A DNA stretch of 64,000 bases from Flaccisagitta enflata. Taxonomy: Eukaryota; Chaetognatha; Sagittoidea; Aphragmophora. Positions 44,061-57,005 of the stretch are shown one piece after another. The stretch's first letter is position 1, and each line of letters opens with the position of its first letter. A program made the position numbers and the translations under genes. The notes under the pieces were generated by a model that did no database searches, was not told the origin of the DNA, and saw only the letters and a program-made list of their open reading frames with translations. The stretch spans positions 58,776,001 to 58,840,000 of the forward strand of contig OZ231127.1 of NCBI GenBank assembly GCA_965153355.1. Reading direction: 5' to 3'.

Positions 44061-45033
44061 ATTGATAAAGAAAATTAAAAACACCCCTTCCATTATTAAG
44101 CAGCTGGAAAAATAATCTATAGAGGTCGTAAGAATGCACTCAGAGTGATGAAATTTGATACAGAGATAGCTAAGACGTAGTACTTTGACGTAGAAAAGCG
44201 ATGTTGGGGGCTTTCCTGCATGAAGAGGGAGATAGAGAGTCTTTTACCAGAAGTGCGGCATCAAATTATTGCCAATTTCTACGGGAAAAATGCTTCAAAG
44301 GGGAACATGTATAGCTTAGGTTGAGTTAGTTTGTCCAACAGGTAAATTCCTCTTAACGTTTCAGCGCGTCATAGCGTCTCTGCACTCTTTTCAGATGACA
44401 TTACTATATATGATATTTCTAGCTGTCCTTTAACTTTTATCATAAGCTCTTTATTGTAAACAAATCTAGCAAAAGTAAGTATCGTAAGATTTGCGATTTT
44501 AACCATTGTATTTGTAGACATTGTTTGTTCCTCTTTTGTATGGCATCCATGTTGTATTTTTATTTATATTTTACCACGAACAAAAATTCTTCATTCATTC
44601 ATTCATTCTTCATTCATTCGCTGTTTTAACAAAAACAGTGTGAGAATGAATCCCCATCAACACGAATAAGATAATACATATCAGTTATTCCACCCAACCA
44701 GCTCTTAACCATGTCCCTGTTCATAAGTGAGCATGAAGATGTGCAACAATTCTGATCATTTTTTTTTGTTTGTATTTTTTTTATATACAATGTCTATTAA
44801 CCATGCAATGATTCAGGAGCATGTTTTATTCATTAAAGCCACAGGCCACTTTTCAAAAAAGCTATGTTCTTAGTTGTCTGTAAAAACTCTGTATACCTTG
44901 TACCCAACCAGTATATCATGATGCATGTTTCCAATTTTCCAACTTTGTTTGTCAAGTTTGAGGCCAATGCTCCTCTTATCGAGCTTGACAATGACATTTC
45001 ATTAAATATAAAGTCAGTCCATGACAGTTCTTT
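44061..45033. other. Unassigned; probably 3' flank or UTR of the decarboxylase gene
   Basis: AT-rich with a small (attc)n run at 44,589-44,622. It lies downstream of the stop codon of the minus-strand gene. The plus-strand open frame over 44,864-45,289 is an antisense shadow of the last exon. Confidence 0.45.
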
Positions 45034-45330
45034 TTATTCTCTCGAATCATTTCCAATTCTTAAGCGGCTCTCTAATGTATTTAAAGTACTGATGTTTTCA
45101 TTTTCAGTCTCCAAATCACTGGCCAACTCGTTGATTTCATCACTTCCAGTCTCCAAGCAGCTCGTTGACTTGATAACTTCACTTCCAGTTTCCAATCTAC
45201 TTGCCAACTCGTTGATGACTTTCCACGCAAAGTCAATCCATTTTTTGTTGGTTTTCTCGCTGCAGATTGCCAGACGGAGGATGAAGTGAGTTTTTACCTC
45301 CGAGGAGACCAGATGAATCCGTCCGTCTCT
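45034..45330 (-). CDS. Last coding exon, aromatic-L-amino-acid-decarboxylase family
   Basis: 98 codons and a TAA. Acceptor tcacttcag precedes 45,330 and the phase (0) matches the exon at 46,737. The start, RDGRIHLVSSEVKTHFILRL then AICSEKTNKKWIDFAW, is the family's C-terminal block (usual wording IHLVP..., FVLRFAICS, AW). These group-II PLP decarboxylases make dopamine, serotonin, tyramine or histamine from the amino acid. The family normally ends soon after this Trp helix; here ~50 more residues follow, with an imperfect internal repeat (INELASRLETGSE / INELASDLETENE) that looks coiled-coil. The PLP lysine and substrate residues lie in exons outside the recognisable part, so I cannot say DDC, TDC or HDC. 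Confidence 0.82.
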   Translation of the reverse strand, partial: RDGRIHLVSSEVKTHFILRLAICSEKTNKKWIDFAWKVINELASRLETGSEVIKSTSCLETGSDEINELASDLETENENISTLNTLESRLRIGNDSRE

Positions 45331-45778
45331 CTGAAGTGAGGTGGCAAAATGGTTGAGTCAACATTGTGGTAGGCAGACGTTCATATTTTGTCAGCCTTCC
45401 GAGAGGCAAAAATTTTTCCCCAAAAGTTTCCGACACTGATGATTCCAGATCAGCAAGAAGTGCGGTCACTCGGTAGGGGACAAAGGATATGGACAGCTCA
45501 AGGAAAAAGAAGAAGAAGAATAAGAAGAAGGGAAAAAAAGTAAAGGAAGAAATAACGGGGAATCAAATGACGTTTGAAGTCAACAATGATCTCATTTGCA
45601 TATTGCAGATTTAAGATGACTAGTCCGTTGTTGTTTTGATCATTTGAAATATTGTCAATAAGAGTCCAAACTGTTACCAAAACTTATCCAGGGCCGTATG
45701 GCAAGGGGCCGCCAGGGCCGCCATGGCGGCCCCTTGTTGGGACACACACCTCAAAGAGAGAGAGAAAAAAAAGAGAGA

Positions 45779-45838
<60 letters not shown>

Positions 45839-46736
45839 CATAGAGAGAGAGAAAGAGAGACAAAGGTTTCTTATACTGAAATGCACTTAAGATACTGTTG
45901 TCTATATATAGAGGTCAAAAGATCACTAGTTAGATCAATTGGGACACTAAGAAATTGTCGTGACACAAATTGGAGGTGGCACCCCTAAAATCATAGGCTC
46001 CCATACGGCGCTGAACTTATCTATTTCTATTGTGAATGAAAAAAAAGAGAACCATCTGCGCATGTAATAGTTATTCACATCGTCATGTGGTTCATAAGGT
46101 CTTACGCAATAAAAAATTTGTAGTGATGATGAAATGAGTTAAAGAACCTGGCAATGTAGGAATTTTGAAAATCTCTCTCGCGCAATTGATAATCGACAGT
46201 ACATGCGGTCGACCGTATGGGCTGTCTACCCAGTCTGAACTTAGTGAGGTCCTATCAAATTGACTGCCGTGAAAAATACTATCTTATTGGAATATGACAA
46301 CTAGGAACCGAATCTGGATACGATATCAAAAAATTCTTTCATTCCGTCGGAAAACCGAATTCTTTTTACACATCTGACAAAGTTTCTTCAGTAATCTACA
46401 GACCCTTGAGGTTAACAATCTTTTCTTTCTTTCGTTCTTTCTTACTTTTTTTCTTATTTTTTCATTTTTTCTCTTACTTCCTTTCCTCTTTCATGTTCTT
46501 CCGACAAATTCCTTCACCTTCCGAGAAGCGGCGCTTCCCGCTTCTTCAAAATATGAAGGCCTGGTGGTAGGCATCATAAGACACTGCGTTGATGATCAAT
46601 GCAATACTTTTGTGTTTGATGATTTCTATTATATTTCCGATAGAGAAAAGAACAACAATTTCAGACCTCTTGTTCTGGTTGGTTGGTCCTTGCATCAATG
46701 TCTGAATTGTTGAAGTTTTTTTTTTATTTTGTTTAC
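45331..46736 (-). other. Intron of the decarboxylase gene
   Basis: GT (46,736-46,735: GTAAAC) to AG (45,332-45,331), ~1.4 kb. It contains a (GA)n array (45,768-45,870) and otherwise unassigned DNA. Confidence 0.75.
45768..45870 (+). repeat. (GA)n array in the intron
   Basis: GA repeat with short A-runs and tggagaca interruptions. Frames on it are artefacts. Confidence 0.9.
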
Positions 46737-46886
46737 CTGAATAAGTTGTAAAAGTGATTTTGTTGTCTCATTTTGCGGATCGTTTTTGAAACGGAAGCAA
46801 ACAAGGCCCAAAACAACATCATGAGTCACCTCAAAAAGAGGTGAGGACTGAACGAGCTTTTTGAAATAATCTGCCAGGAACACATC
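46737..46886 (-). CDS. Penultimate coding exon, aromatic-L-amino-acid-decarboxylase family
   Basis: 150 bp, exactly 50 codons, phase 0 at both ends. Acceptor tttttttcctcatag, donor CAG|GTAAAC. The peptide starts DVFLADYFKKLVQ and contains FEVTHDVVLGLVCFRFK, the conserved family stretch just upstream of the IHLV block. It then ends with SLLQLIQ, where the next exon continues. I searched the minus strand up to 64,000 for the preceding exon and found none, so the rest of the gene must lie beyond the window or past very long introns. Confidence 0.88.
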
Positions 46887-48184
<1,298 letters not shown>

Positions 48185-48199
48185 CAATTAAAACCACTG

Positions 48200-48296
48200 C
48201 GACAGATGGATGGACCAACCGATTGACGAACCAACCGACGGATTGACCGGAAAGTGGCTTATAGAGTTGCGTAGCACGCGACAAAAAAAGAAGAAG
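48200..48296 (+). repeat. P1 right end
   Basis: gatggaccaaccgattgacg...aaagtggcttatagagttgcgtagcacgcgacaaaaaaa. The hairpin is mixed, with GTTGCGT on one side and ACGCGAC on the other. Confidence 0.65.
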
Positions 48297-48601
48297 AACA
48301 AGCCCGACCGGGCAACGATGCGTCCGGACCGTGTCCCCGCGTCTATTGAATTTGGCGCATAATAAATGACATTTATTGATTTACGGAGAGACAGATGAAC
48401 GAACCGACAGTTGAAATGACACGAGTAGCAATGGAGGCCCTTAAAAGTTAAAACTCGTTTGTTGATTACTTGTGTCAGTAGGATCTCACGGCGGCCAAAA
48501 GCGTGTTTTTTGCACATGTGTAACGGACATAGCGACGGACCGACGGACGGACGGACAGACAGACTCTTCTTAAAGAGATGCGTTCTGACGGATGCATCTA
48601 A

Positions 48602-48604
<3 letters not shown>
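48297..48604 (+). mobile_element. P3 element, full-length reference copy
   Basis: Left end aacaagcccgaccgggcaac (stem GCCCG/CGGGC), then gatgcgtccggaccgtg, gtctattgaatttggcgc and acggagagacagatgaacg. The right part has cagtaggatctcacggcggcc, gtaacgg, (GGAC)n and agactcttcttaaag. The right hairpin is AGATGCgttctgacggatGCATCT followed by AAAAG. About 305 bp, non-coding. Collinear with 8,004-8,265. Confidence 0.8.
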
Positions 48605-48669
<65 letters not shown>

Positions 48670-48676
48670 GAGAAAG
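48599..48676 (+). repeat. (AAAG)n array
   Basis: Tetranucleotide array grown from the A-rich end of the P3 element. Confidence 0.9.
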
Positions 48677-48684
48677 TGATAATA

Positions 48685-49331
48685 GCAGCCCAAAGGCAGA
48701 AAGTGGTCAGTGGTACCTGTGCCCTGATTGTATAGCATGTGATTTAGGTTGAGGGGGCGCAGGGCAGCAGCCCCAAAGGGGACGAAGTCCTGTAGAACAC
48801 AGGGGAAATCTGTCTGTCCATCAGTCCGTCCGTTCATCCCCCCGCCTCACCCTCAGGGCTTCGTCTTCTTTGGGGCCTATTCTGACCCTAATTCTGCCAA
48901 AGAGCCCAAATCCAAGCAATATGGCCCAAATCTAAGCAAAATGGCCCAAATCCAAGCATATTGGCCCAATTTCAAGCAAAATGGTTAAAATCTGGTCAGA
49001 ATCTAGGTATCAGAGGCCACAATACAGGTCTAAGGGGCCAAAATGATGGACTTTGGGCTAGAATTGGGGTTTTCTGGCCAGATTTGGGCCATTTTGCTTG
49101 AGATTGGGCCAATATGCTTGGATTTGGGCCATTTTGCTCAGATTTGGGCCATATTGCTTGGATTTGGGCTATTTGGCAGAATTTGGGTCAGAATAGGCCC
49201 CAAAGGAGACGAAGCCCTGAGGGTGAGGCGGGGGGGGACGGACGGACGGACGTAATGTACAAACGGATGGACAGATTTCCCCTGTGTTCTAAAGGACTTC
49301 GTCCCCTTTGGGGCTGCTATCCAAAAAGAAG
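48685..49331. repeat. D core forming a ~590-bp palindrome
   Basis: Extended end ggtcagtggtacctgtgccc and left arm gggcagcagccccaaagggg...gtagaacacagggg. Then cctcaccctcagggcttcg, ggggcctattctgaccc and a 20-bp array (gcccaaatccaagcaatatg). From ~49,040 the same blocks return in reverse to ggggctgctatccaaaaag. Unlike other D cores, the array is itself mirror-inverted, so arms of ~290 bp run from 48,750 to 49,330. Confidence 0.85.
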
Positions 49332-49486
49332 TGATGCAGTTTTCAAGGCATGAGACGAGAACATATTGTTACAGATTAAACGGGAGAGCGAAACAAAAAA
49401 GCCGTATCAATTTTCATTTTTGAAAAAGAGAGAACAAAAAGATTGGACGAAAATAAACCCAAATTTTATCGCCCGCCTCTAAACTC

Positions 49487-49488
<2 letters not shown>

Positions 49489-49576
<88 letters not shown>
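49489..49576 (+). repeat. (GA)n array
   Basis: Pure GA repeat. Confidence 0.95.
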
Positions 49577-49581
<5 letters not shown>

Positions 49582-49669
49582 AAAGGGATAATTTGACTCC
49601 CTAAACATGAGTCATCCGTACTATCAGCACAGCAATTAGCCGGTAGCTAGACCAATTCCGACAATGAAA

Positions 49670-49809
49670 CAACAACAACAACGAGGACGACGACGACGAC
49701 GACATCGACGATGATGACAGTGATGATGACTACGATGGAGATGATGATGACGACAACGACGACAATAACAACGAAGACGACGGAGCGATGATGATGATAA
49801 TGATGTTGT

Positions 49810-49850
<41 letters not shown>

Positions 49851-50160
49851 TTGATGATGATGTTGATGATGATGATGATAATGTGAAGATGATGATGATG
49901 ATGACGATGGGAGGAGATGATGATGAGGATGATGATGATGATGATAATGATGATGATGATGATGATGATGACAACAATGGCGATGACGACAGTGATGACG
50001 ACGACGCTAATGACAGTGATGACGTAGATGACAGTGTTGACGACATCGGCTTCAACAATGACAAAGAAGACTGACGACGACGACGATGACGACGACGACG
50101 ACGACAATGACGACGAAGACAAACGACGAAGACGATGATAATGATGACAATACTGATCTA
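49670..50160 (+). repeat. (GAT)n/(GAC)n trinucleotide arrays
   Basis: Mixed gat/gac/gaa triplets over ~490 bp, purest at 49,795-49,870. Asp-rich and Ser/Ile/His-rich frames are artefacts. Confidence 0.9.
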
Positions 50161-50162
50161 GA

Positions 50163-50777
50163 CTGGCGACCTTGATCCATGATTGTGTTAAACATGTCAT
50201 ATCATTGATTTTTTGGAGGTCGTAAAATTGAGATTAAACTTAACCTCAACTCATCAAAACCCGATCATGAATCGAACAACTGATTGCTTTCCAAAAGTCA
50301 GATATCGATGGCTCTATGAAGTTAAGTCGGCATCATGTTTTAAGAAAAGAAGAAATAATTAAGCAGGTCAGGGGTTAGATGCAAATGACATGACATAGCC
50401 AATTTGACGACAAAAATGAAAATCCATGTGTTAGAAATATGTACGCCGTCCGTTTCTTAAGTATGTGTGCTTTGTTTCTTTTGCGTGCTTTTGGCTTTTC
50501 TTCTTCTCTATTATTCAATGCCACTTTTGTTTCTCGCCATTTTTCATAATGAACGCTAGATGGGTAACCATGTGGTTGCGCCTTGTATTTTGTGCCATTT
50601 GTTTTATTACGTAGCCAAACATACGTAACTCATCTCTCGTGTCGTCCAATTTTTGGATTGATTGATTTTATTTATTTACGGCATTGCTTCTTAAAGTGAT
50701 TGATTGATTTTTCGTGATCGTCTGAATGCGCCCTTGGAATTCACTAATTTCAATAATCTCTCATCTTTTTATTGCAG
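50163..50777. other. Unassigned; possible 5' LTR region of the BEL element
   Basis: T-rich with gattgatt motifs. It lies where the 5' LTR should be. I could not match it to sequence after 59,250, so no LTR is called. Confidence 0.35.
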
Positions 50778-51400
50778 ATAAACTTATGAACGGACAATTA
50801 ACGTTAGTTTGACTTCGACAGACTGTGGGTTGAACCCAACGAAAGTGGGCCTAAAGTAAGTTTTATAGGACGCGTTTTTTCTTTTATTAACGTTGTTTTT
50901 ATCTTGTTCTCCGGTCTGTTATTCTTGTCTTTTGCGTTTTGCATTTTTATCGCCGGATTTTAGTATGGTTTTTATCGCTTGCCCGATCAGCTTACTATGG
51001 GGATGATATGGATGAATTTAATGGGATAGGCCGGGGCAGGGGCAGGTATTATCAGGTGGCATGGGCTCTGAAGAAGATGAACATGTTGTCATGTGCTGCT
51101 TCTGTCCTTTATTGTGTCCTGTCTCGATTTCATGTTATCTTTTGCGTTTGCTGATCATCATTAACGTCCACTTTCCCTTTCATTTTTCCCCCTCTCTTCA
51201 GTTGCTGAAATTTTTATGGAATAAACGAGACGATCGCCTTCCTATTTTCCAATCGGCCAACTTTCTTTCACCACAAGTCGTCAGTCAGATAGACGCTCAT
51301 AGACAGTGCCAGTTGAAACTCGTGGGCGTAAACATATTTCAACAATTTAAAAAACGACTCGACTCTTTCCATCTTCGACCTCCGAAAGCGAAATTGGACA
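50778..51400 (+). other. BEL leader with a consensus intron
   Basis: Acceptor tttttattgcag, an 78-bp exon (50,778-50,855) and donor CTAAA|GTAAGT, then the intron 50,856-51,201 and acceptor cccctctcttcag. The exon contains tgggttgaacccaacg, which could be a primer-binding site or simply a short palindrome. The gag ATG follows at 51,401. Confidence 0.45.
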
Positions 51401-54400
51401 ATGGCAGCCGCGCGTAACGACGACACCGTCTCGACCGCTTCAACGTCCTCTCGTGTATCTCACTTCGGTTTGAATCAGTGTCCGAGGGCGGACTCGTTGC
51501 GCAATGAGGAACGACATCACTGCGGAAATGGAAGGATGCCGGCGCCTTTTCGACGCCGTTTCTACTTGCACCGAAGGAACGAATGACTTCGACGACGCCG
51601 CCTGTGAATCAGATGGCGCTCGACACGGCCTTCGGGATATGGTTTATGACTTTATATCGTATGCAAGGCAAATGGCGCGACTCGATGCCCGGGCGACTTT
51701 CTTCGATTCGCGGCGTCTACTTAAGGTCAACTGCGCGAATGGGACTCCCATGCTTTCTTTTGATCGTGAGAACTATCCAGAGGGTTTTCCTTCCAACGCC
51801 GACACAGTGGAGAACGCAGTGCATAACGACATCGGGAATCGCAAAAGACCCGTCAATGAATTCTCATGGAACAGTCTCCCAACTGACACTCACGCCGCCC
51901 GTGACAATGTTACCGGCGCTCCAACTCCAAGGATGCGAACGTCTTCGCCAAACCCCGACGGATCCGAGTACCTACCACTTCCGGTCCCGCGACATGGTGC
52001 GCACCCTCAAACTGGCGGCCAATTTTGGAATCTGCCGCTGATCCAAAGAGGAGATGCCGTCAATCAATGGGCATGGGATTAGGTCTCGGAAATTGAACCT
52101 GCGCTAGCGTCTCCGATGGAGCAAGCTGACGGCTGCTTGGGATCTCGACGACGCCGACGCTCTTGCAAGAGGTCGCGGGATCATCAACGGATTGACGCCG
52201 CAGGAGAGGGCGAGGCGACGCTTCGTCAACAGGAGTGCTGAGAGAGACATGGGGTAGGCAGCTGGAGGAGGAAAAGTGGCGCGCCGTCGGCTGATTGGAC
52301 GAGACATGCAGCAGCAAGAATGGGAGGAGGAGCAGCGATGCAATAGAGCAACAGCAGCATCAATTGCAGATGCAGCAGCAGCAACTCCAACAGCAACGCT
52401 AACTCCACCGACTCACAGGAGCAGCAGCAAACGACGGCTCAACGGCAGCAGCAAGAGCTGTTGCAGCAGCAGCAGTTGCAGCAACTCCAACAATTTTGTC
52501 AGCAAGATCAACAACAATATCAGATCCTGCAGCCGGCGCCACAATCTGTGGCTCAACAACAGCAACACTTCATCAACAGCAGCAGCAGCAACAGCAACAA
52601 CAACAAGAGCTGCGAAGCAATATCAAACGCAATGCAGCCGCATGAATAACAACAGCGTGCAAAACGCATGCAGGAGAACATATACGCAACAGCAACTGCA
52701 GCAGCAACAGCAACCTTCCGCCGCGATCCCAGCGGTGGTAGTGGATCCTCCAGCGCTAAATAACCATCCTGTCGAAAGCATGAATGTCAGTGAGGAGACA
52801 GAAGAAGAGAGACAGCAACGCCTTGCAGATCAACGTCTGCGCATGATGGCTGAAGGTGAAGGTGGTGGTACAGCACAGCCCAGCTATGCCGATTGCGGTG
52901 TGCCATTGGGATTCCAACAGCGAAGCTCATCACAAGAAGATAAAGAGTTATACGACAGAATGTGTAATTTTCAACAGCAGCAGCAAATCTAGATTTAGAT
53001 AGAAGAGCGGGTATTCAACAATGCGGCAGAAATGCAACTTAAAGCACTGGAATAGCCTGGAACGACGGGCGTATTGGTGGAGCTTTAGAGCAGCGGGATG
53101 TGAAGCTTAGACAACTGTCTGAGCTGGACCAGCAGCAGCCGCAGCATCCGCCAAAAGACTGCCAGATCTATCTTCAGAAATTTCAATCCGGGATTGTTCA
53201 ACTCGAACGTACAGCAACGTCACAAGCAGTCAGTGGAATTGTCCGTCAAGCAGCCAATGCAGCAGCAGCAACAGTTGGAGCAGCAGCAGCAGCAAGGACA
53301 GCGTCAGCGTCAACTGCAGCAGCAGAATGAACAGCAACAGCATCCTGACCAGCAACAGCAGCCTCAACATCAACAGTGGCAGCAATGGCTTCAACAACAG
53401 CAACAGCATCAGATCAGCATCAATGTTCCCAGCAGCAACCATTCTCCCTACCGCACCGGAAGTGATCTTCGAGAAGCAGATTGGTTCTGCTAGAAGGGAG
53501 ACTGGACCTTCCTGCATCAAGAGGAAAAGGTCTTCTACCACGGCTGAAGCGGAGGTGATGCAAACGGAGGCGATGCGCAGGAGGCAGAGGCAAGAGGCCG
53601 CTGACGCGAAGTTGGTACAACAGCTGCAAGATAAGGAGAGAAGAAAAGTCGCTCCCAAGAAGACAATGAGTGGATTGCAGCCGAAGGCGCCATGGGCAGT
53701 GCAAGCGCTTCTAGCAACGCCTCAAGCGGAAGTCATCCAGCAGAATCAACGTTTGCAGCAAGAAGTGGATAGTTTGAAGATGCAGATTCAGCAGAGAGAC
53801 TTTTGACCTGCCAGCGCAGAGCAGAGGAGAAACAACGTAAAGAATAGGTCAACAACAGCGACAGTACGTCCGCCAAGATTTTGATGCTCCCGATTCCATC
53901 CGAGATGATCGTCAACAACAAATGAATCAACAAGAAGAAGTTGGGTGGAGTATAAAAACCACCAAAAAGAGATCTCCGGTAAAGGTCAAATACTACGCGT
54001 CACCCAACAACCCCCAGCGTATCATCAAGTGGAGCATCAAGTAGCCTGCTAACCGAAGTCCACGCTCAGATGCCCAAATAATCCGGCTCTGGTGTTTTTA
54101 GAAAGAGCGGCGTACAATGATCTCATGCGAGCAAGGGAGGTCGGCCTCAAGGCATTGGAGAGAGCAAGACCCGAGAAGCCTCTGCAGGAGCTTTCATCCA
54201 CCGACTTCACGATGTGGAAGAGGAAGTTCAAAGATGCTGAGAAGCATGAAGGCTTGACGCAAATGGACATCTTATTAGAATTGCTCAAGTGGTTTGCTGG
54301 TCCGGCAAAGAGATCATTGAAACAGCTACGATTGATGCAACTGAAGCGACAGCAAGAGGAGAGATTGGCGACGCCTTCGAGAAAATGGACGTCGTCTTTA

Positions 54401-55100
54401 TGGCAAGGCGCTGCAAGCATTGGTGCGCTGTTCAACGAAATCGTCATGAGGCAAAGATCCAGTCGCTCGACCATATGCAAGGCATTTCAATTTAGGTCTA
54501 AGGTTGCAAGTAAAAGAAGATTGTGAGGACCTGTGGAGAAGTGCAACAATGCTATTGCGACGAGCTGCTGCTGGAGATCCTCAACAAGAGGGTCCCTTAT
54601 CTTGCAGATAAATTCTGGGAAAAGCAACATGAAGCAGCCCAAAATGGACAATTATTTTCATTCGACAACTTGGTCATTATGATCGAGACATGGGCGGTGA
54701 TTCAGCGCAACAAAGGCGCAAGCTGCAAAACAGCATCAGTGGCAGCAGTCGCAACTACAGAGAAAGAAGCGCCATCATCATATGAAGATGCTTTTACCAA
54801 TGGCAAGCAAAAGACGCAGTCGACGGACCGCTGCAACGTCTGCAGTGGAATGCATCAAACAGTAGAGTGTCATCAGCTATTAGAGTTGGAAGTGGACGCG
54901 AGAGTTCGTGCATCATGTCTCGTCGCCTCTGCTTCCACTGCTCTCGCCAGGACACAACGCCAAAGGATGCGCGAACAGACTGACTTGCCAAACCTAAAGA
55001 AGCGGCACGCAACGATTCTCTCCACGGGCGCACCTACAAGAAAGAAGAAAAGGAAGAGAAGAAAGGAGAAAATAAGCAGGAAAATAAAGTACCGCTGGCT
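51401..55100 (+). pseudogene. BEL/Pao gag, frameshifted
   Basis: The ATG at 51,401 (acaATGG) opens MAAARNDDTVSTAS, and the frame shifts near 51,480 into the next open block. Long Gln-rich segments (52,280-53,450) are encoded by CAG/CAA runs. A capsid-like part at 54,090-54,320 contains FTMWKRKFKDAEKHEG and DILLELLKWFAG. Downstream a Cys-His knuckle (CNVCSGMHQTVEC, 54,832-54,870) and, one frame away, RRLCFHCSRQD complete the Pao-type pair. At least five frame changes are needed. Gln expansion is probably from slippage and later mutation. Confidence 0.75.
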
Positions 55101-55194
55101 CCCTTCAAAAAGTCAGAGGATGCGGCTGCAGCAGCACCAACAGCTCCGTCGACGACGGAGGCAGCCGATCCAACGGAAATCATCTCTCCTCACG

Positions 55195-55565
55195 GCATGA
55201 CTGGCGGCACGGTAATCGCCAGCGTCCGTCTTATTCGACGCCATGTTGTCCGTCCGATCGCTCCAGTGACTATTATAATTCATTCCTCGGGTGCGCAGAG
55301 GACGATATACGCCGCGATCGACCAGGCGCTGATCGCGACGTGATCAGTACCAGTGTCATTCGCAGTCTTCTGATTCCAACAAAACAGTGCAAATGACGGT
55401 GATTACTGTGGGAAGTCATGTTGTTGAGGATCGTTTCATCGCATCATCTACCTATGCAATCGGTCGACGAGGAATATGTCAGCCGACGCTCAACGACGCG
55501 CTGGTGGGTGATTTGTTAACGAGTGAACGCGACATTCCTCCTTTTCTCCGCGATCTATCTGACTA
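55195..55565 (+). pseudogene. BEL/Pao aspartic protease remnant
   Basis: A stretch encoding TIYAAID changes frame into GADRDVIS, where an intact family member has a D-S/T-G triad followed by the same pattern. A frame change falls exactly at the active site. Downstream blocks (DIPPFLRDLSD, then IIGAAHAD in another frame) match the linker between protease and reverse transcriptase. Confidence 0.65.
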
Positions 55566-55599
55566 ACCTCACATCAAAGGCATAAAATTTCCAGAAGCT

Positions 55600-57005
55600 G
55601 AAGGCGGTGTGATGATGATTATCGGAGCGGCGCATGCGGATGCCGCCGTCTCAAGAAATCCGCCGAGGGCCTCTCAGGATTTTTGACTTGCTTCAGATGT
55701 CTATTCGGTTGGACTGTATGTGGAAAAACGGGGAAGAGAGGACGAGATATTGCATCGATCACCGTTATCGCGATTTATGACCGCGCTTCTCACCCTATAA
55801 ATATCGATCGTGATTCCTCAAGCAATCGCGTCCCCACAGAAACATTGACCGCATCTTCTACCATGACTTTGCATCGTCAATCGTCTCTCAAGAGGAGATG
55901 GGTGATTCCCTGGAAAACATCAGAGCGTGCAAAATGTTAGAGGAAAAGACTTATTTTTGCCCACTTGTGGGAAAATATTTTGTTCTGGCCACATGGAAAT
56001 TTCATCACTTACAAAACCATGGAAATTCTGAGAAGAGGAAGTTACCGATCTACTGCGATGAAGCGGTTACAACCAACGCTTCCGCTTCAAACGTGATCCA
56101 GCCTTCAAAGAAAGAGTCTTCCCAGAGATCGAGAACCTTTACGAGACGGGAGTGGCGATTGAGATCAACAGCGTCGACGACGACGACAGCATTGAAAAGC
56201 CGCGCTGGTACTTACCACTTCACGTTGTGGAATTGCGCGGCAAAACGCACGTATGCTACTATGCGCGTGCGGCGACCGACGGGATCTCACTAAATGACGG
56301 CTCGCCGGGGTCCAACCAAGGAATAGGCTTGATGGACATCCTCATGCTGCTGGCTACAGTGGAAAATCGCCATGTGTGAGTTATAAAGGCGTTTTCCACC
56401 AGTAGGATCCGCTGGGCCCATCCTGACGAGACGCGGATTTGTTCAGATTCTTTTGGTTCAAAGACCGCACTCTACGAGAAGCAATCTTGAATCTGTTCTT
56501 ATCTCATGTCTTCGGCAGCCAATCCAGCTCATTCGTCACATCTTTCACCGCTGTGCTGCTGGAAGTAATCCGCCCAAATATCCTTTACAATCGCTCATTT
56601 ATCTGTGACCACATCGGCTTCTACGTCGACGACGGAAGTGGGGGTGGGGATTCGGTCGACGAAGCACTGCAGCTGAAGGTGGATTCAGTGGCGGCGTTGG
56701 CTGAAGGCGGGATGGACCTTGTGAAATGGAAGAGTAATGCGCGGCAATTGATGGATGGAGATCCAAACGTTCCAATCCCCATCTCAGATAAGCAAGATGA
56801 TGCGCCGACGAAGGTGTTGGGCGTCTCATGGCTTCCGGCGGAAGACGTCTTTATCTTCATCTGCGACGAGGAATTCAAAACTTTTAGAGCAAAAACACCA
56901 CAATTGGTCTCCATGCAAGCCAAACTTTATGATCCATTGGGATTTGGAGCCCAAGCGCATACATCGGCAGACGACATCTTCAACCCTGTCGTCCACAGGA
57001 AGTGG
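55600..57005 (+). pseudogene. BEL/Pao reverse transcriptase, frameshifted
   Basis: WYLPLHVVEL and GISLND near 56,205-56,300, then FRFFWFKD (56,439), then the active site GFYVDDGSGGG (YVDD at ~56,623-56,634), KVLGVSWLPAED and LVSMQAKLYDPLGFG up to ~56,950. YVDD plus the 'SMQAKLYDPLGF' block is diagnostic of BEL/Pao. The stretch 55,690-56,150 is full of stops in every frame. Confidence 0.85.

Noticed and set aside
44864-45289. 141-codon plus-strand frame
   Set aside because: It is antisense to the decarboxylase last exon; the minus-strand reading has homology and splice sites.
49636-50200. Asp-rich (plus) and Ser/Ile-rich (minus) proteins
   Set aside because: (GAT)n/(GAC)n arrays explain all frames.
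50163-50777. 5' LTR of the BEL element
   Set aside because: By eye I find no matching copy after 59,250, so an LTR call would be a guess.
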